From: Moniliella sp. 'wahieum'
Lineage: Eukaryota > Basidiomycota > Moniliellomycetes > Moniliellales > Moniliellaceae
Reading direction: 5' to 3'
DNA length: 64,000 nucleotides
Assembly (NCBI GenBank): GCA_003971905.1
Contig: RSEE01000084.1
Coordinates: 244,291 to 308,290, forward strand
Both the position numbers and the translations under genes were made by a program. The notes beneath the pieces were generated by a model. That model searched no databases. It had not been told where the DNA came from and saw only the letters and a program-made list of their open reading frames with translations. Each line of letters begins with the position of its first letter. The stretch's first letter is position 1. Below are positions 63,984 to 64,000 of this stretch, one piece after another.

Positions 63984-64000
63984 GGCCCGGCCAGCTGAAA

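Overview
The window looks like nuclear DNA of a basidiomycete fungus. Coding genes have short GT-AG introns (34 to about 90 bp) with CTAAC/CTGAC branch-like sites. The gene set is fungal: a Zn2Cys6 regulator, an HSF-type factor, a MATH/BTB-like protein, a GH5 subfamily-12-like glucosidase, a fungal amino-acid permease, an MHYT protein and a Ty1/copia element. I lean towards a smut-type or yeast-like basidiomycete with low certainty. Gene density is low: about 24 host genes, separated by intergenic DNA full of short palindromic repeats.

Layout. 1-2.6 kb: MHYT membrane protein (-, runs off the left edge). 2.6-8.6 kb: gene-free, repeat-rich island. 8.6-11.1 kb: cation/Ca2+ exchanger (+). 11.3 kb: tRNA-Phe. 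11.7-13.4 kb: WD40 protein (-). 13.6 kb: second tRNA (-). 14.3-15.3 kb: gag-like/RGG relic (+). 16.1-17.5 kb: metallo-beta-lactamase-fold hydrolase (+). 17.6-20.0 kb: two tandem acyl-protein-thioesterase genes (-). 20.5-27.0 kb: an aromatic/2-aminoadipate aminotransferase gene (+) split by a complete 5,054-bp copia retrotransposon (-) with 160-bp LTRs and a GGCTT target-site duplication. 28.1-29.2 kb: pirin. 30.4-33.8 kb: Zn2Cys6 factor. 34-34.8 kb: COQ7 (-). 35.2-37.6 kb: GH5 glucosidase. 38.6-40.2 kb: VTT-domain membrane protein. 40.8-42.2 kb: C2H2-type protein (-). 44.3-44.9 kb: CCHC zinc-knuckle protein (-). 45.3-45.9 kb: possible small gene. 46-48.4 kb: HSF-type factor (-). 49.8-50.2 kb: second copy of a dispersed repeat first seen at 5.1 kb. 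51.4-52.4 kb: TLC-domain protein. 53-55.3 kb: MATH/BTB-like protein. 56.7-58.7 kb: amino-acid permease. 59.2-60.3 kb: single-TM protein (-). 60.6-62 kb: tubulin-tyrosine-ligase-like protein (-). 62.2-63 kb: proteasome-chaperone-like protein. 63.2-64 kb: TRAPP subunit (-).

The genes form no single operon-like pathway; this is an ordinary chromosome segment carrying housekeeping genes (ubiquinone synthesis, vesicle tethering, proteasome assembly, deacylation, transport). The strongest biological signal is the retrotransposon. It is young (LTRs differ at one position), its Gag and Pol reading frames are intact and separated by one in-frame TAG, and its LTR carries a palindromic TGACTCA/CACGTG composite site. 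It has interrupted an amino-acid aminotransferase gene.

Caution on quality. Most host genes change reading frame every few hundred bases, often at a homopolymer, while protein similarity continues across the break. This includes genes expected to be essential. I read most of these as consensus indels and annotate the genes as CDS spans with noted frame changes. The roughly 4.7-kb retrotransposon coding region shows none.
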